Positions 63,260 through 64,000 of a DNA stretch of 64,000 bases are shown one piece after another. The stretch lies in NCBI GenBank assembly GCA_010909725.1, contig JAACMV010000010.1, forward strand, positions 523,501 through 587,500. The letters are read 5' to 3'. The stretch comes from Picochlorum sp. 'celeri'. Taxonomy: Eukaryota; Chlorophyta; Trebouxiophyceae. How positions within the stretch are numbered: the stretch's first letter is position 1; each line of letters begins with the position of its first letter. A program made the position numbers and the translations under genes. The notes beneath the pieces were generated by a model, which saw only the letters and a program-made list of their open reading frames with translations, was not told the origin of the DNA and ran no database searches.

Positions 63260-64000
63260 ATGAGATGCTCAAAACAATCAAAGGTATTGAGATTCGCCTT
63301 CCAACGACAGGCCTTGCTGACAGGGTGTGCTTGCGTGTCAGCATTGCTCCTGTATCTGAAGGGTTCTGTGTTGGTGACTGCCGCACATGGGCTATCAAGG
63401 AATGGGACCAATGATGATGTATGCGATCAGAAGTGGGACAGTGTGGTGGGTCTGAATCTCACCTCTACACTGGAGGGGCTTGGAATATTGTCAAAGCATG
63501 AGAATTGTTTTGCCAAGATGCTATGGAATGGAACGGCATTCGTACGTACGGGGGATGAATTTGCAATCATATGCAGTGAAAACAAGGCCGCAATGTCCGT
63601 GCGCCTCGCCATCCTCAGGGGTTTTGTATCCCATGTCTTTGTTGGTATGAAGCAGCCACGATTGGGATTCATTCTGGATGTCACCGACGCCACTCGAGAT
63701 CATCGAGACTTGTTTGAGCGGCTACAAGGTATATCGATTGTTGGTATTGGAAAAGGCACAGGCAGTGAGGGTATATTCCTGCTGCCTGATCCATACATGA
63801 TTGCAGGAGTGGCATTCAATGAAATGGTTACACGAGTCATCCCCCGCGATTTACATGGGTTTGGATAATGTGCGTCCATATGTTTTTTTCGTGGTTGAGG
63901 TGACGTCTCGTCGATCTATTCATCATGTTTTTCATACCTGTTGCAGATCTGTCGCCGTCTTACAATTCAAAGACACTGAGTGCCGTGCCGTGGATGGACC
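63260..64000 (+). CDS. Possible trypsin-like protein (3' end beyond the window)
   Basis: A frame from ATG 63260 reads to a TAA at 63866-63868. LYLKGSVLVTAAHGLSRNG resembles the histidine segment of trypsin-like proteases (VLTAAH), and no serine motif is yet visible. A splice from 63858 (CATGG, then GTTTGG) to 63947 (TTGCAG) would bypass the stop in phase and leave the frame open to base 64000, so the gene may continue past the edge. A second model starts at the ATG at 63223 in the other frame and needs a 40-nt intron (63284-63323), shorter than any other here. The N-terminus is therefore unsettled. The peroxisomal DEG15/TYSND1 or HtrA groups are possible relatives, but this is a weak guess. 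Confidence 0.4.

Noticed and set aside
1..64000. Alternative genetic code with TAG as sense
   Set aside because: The zinc-finger gene ends in TAG where coding character stops, and only one internal TAG (IPK1) was seen in the window.

Overview
This is a nuclear segment of a small-genome photosynthetic eukaryote, most likely a compact chlorophyte (Picochlorum/Nannochloris-like picoalga; the exact lineage is inference). The grounds are a nuclear psbX gene with a two-step plastid/thylakoid leader, a two-domain AP2 transcription factor, a dormancy/auxin-associated (DRM/ARP) protein, a four-module PHYLLO phylloquinone enzyme and a multidomain acetyl-CoA carboxylase. Base composition is moderate by eye. 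No transposon, rRNA, tRNA or CRISPR was recognised. The code is standard: TAA, TGA and, once, TAG end genes.

Introns are few and short, mostly 57-114 nt (longest 358 nt). The 5' sites are usually GTACGT, GTGCGT or GTATG and the 3' sites mostly TGCAG, TTCAG or TGTAG. I rebuilt gene models by requiring phase-compatible splices, which restored the expected family N-termini in many genes (for example PPSPNWY in Gemin5, [10 protein letters not shown] in FCF1, MCGP in RNase kappa, and bipartite leaders in PsbX and AAT). Several open frames begin with GTG or TTG only because an exon or a downstream ATG was missed; I moved those starts.

Layout. 1-8 kb (all minus): membrane-anchored PXA/PX sorting nexin (cut by the window edge), organellar seryl-tRNA synthetase, aspartate aminotransferase, PsbX, an unrecognised 573-aa protein. 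8-17 kb (plus): acetyl-CoA carboxylase, cytidine deaminase. 17-22 kb (minus): IPK1 with an internal TAG, exocyst SEC3, NatC subunit NAA38/LSMD1. 22-32 kb: PRP5/DDX46 helicase (+), three-RRM protein (+), PTC7-like phosphatase (-), PH-domain kinase (+), patatin-like lipase (+). 32-43 kb: topoisomerase II (-), PHYLLO (+), aldo/keto reductase (-). 44-53 kb: zinc-finger regulator (-), mTERF-like protein (-), VASt-domain membrane protein (+), FAD oxidoreductase (-), Gemin5 (-), GRF/zinc-knuckle protein (+), small unknown protein (-). 54-64 kb: AP2 factor (+), ubiquitin-like/SAYSvFN protein (+), PurF (-), RNase kappa (+), FCF1 (-), MRD1/RBM19 (+), DRM/ARP protein (+), and a possible trypsin-like protein running off the right edge (+).

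The most distinctive property is packing. Same-strand neighbours are separated by 14, 16 and 29 bp, and one pair (AP2, SAYSvFN) overlaps by the four bases ATGA. Two convergent pairs overlap inside coding sequence. This suggests read-through, overlapping or dicistronic transcripts and is the best candidate here for something undescribed. Second is the single in-frame TAG in an otherwise intact IPK1. Functional neighbourhoods include a divergent FCF1/MRD1 pair (both small-subunit processome) and several RNA-processing genes (PRP5, Gemin5, the RRM proteins).
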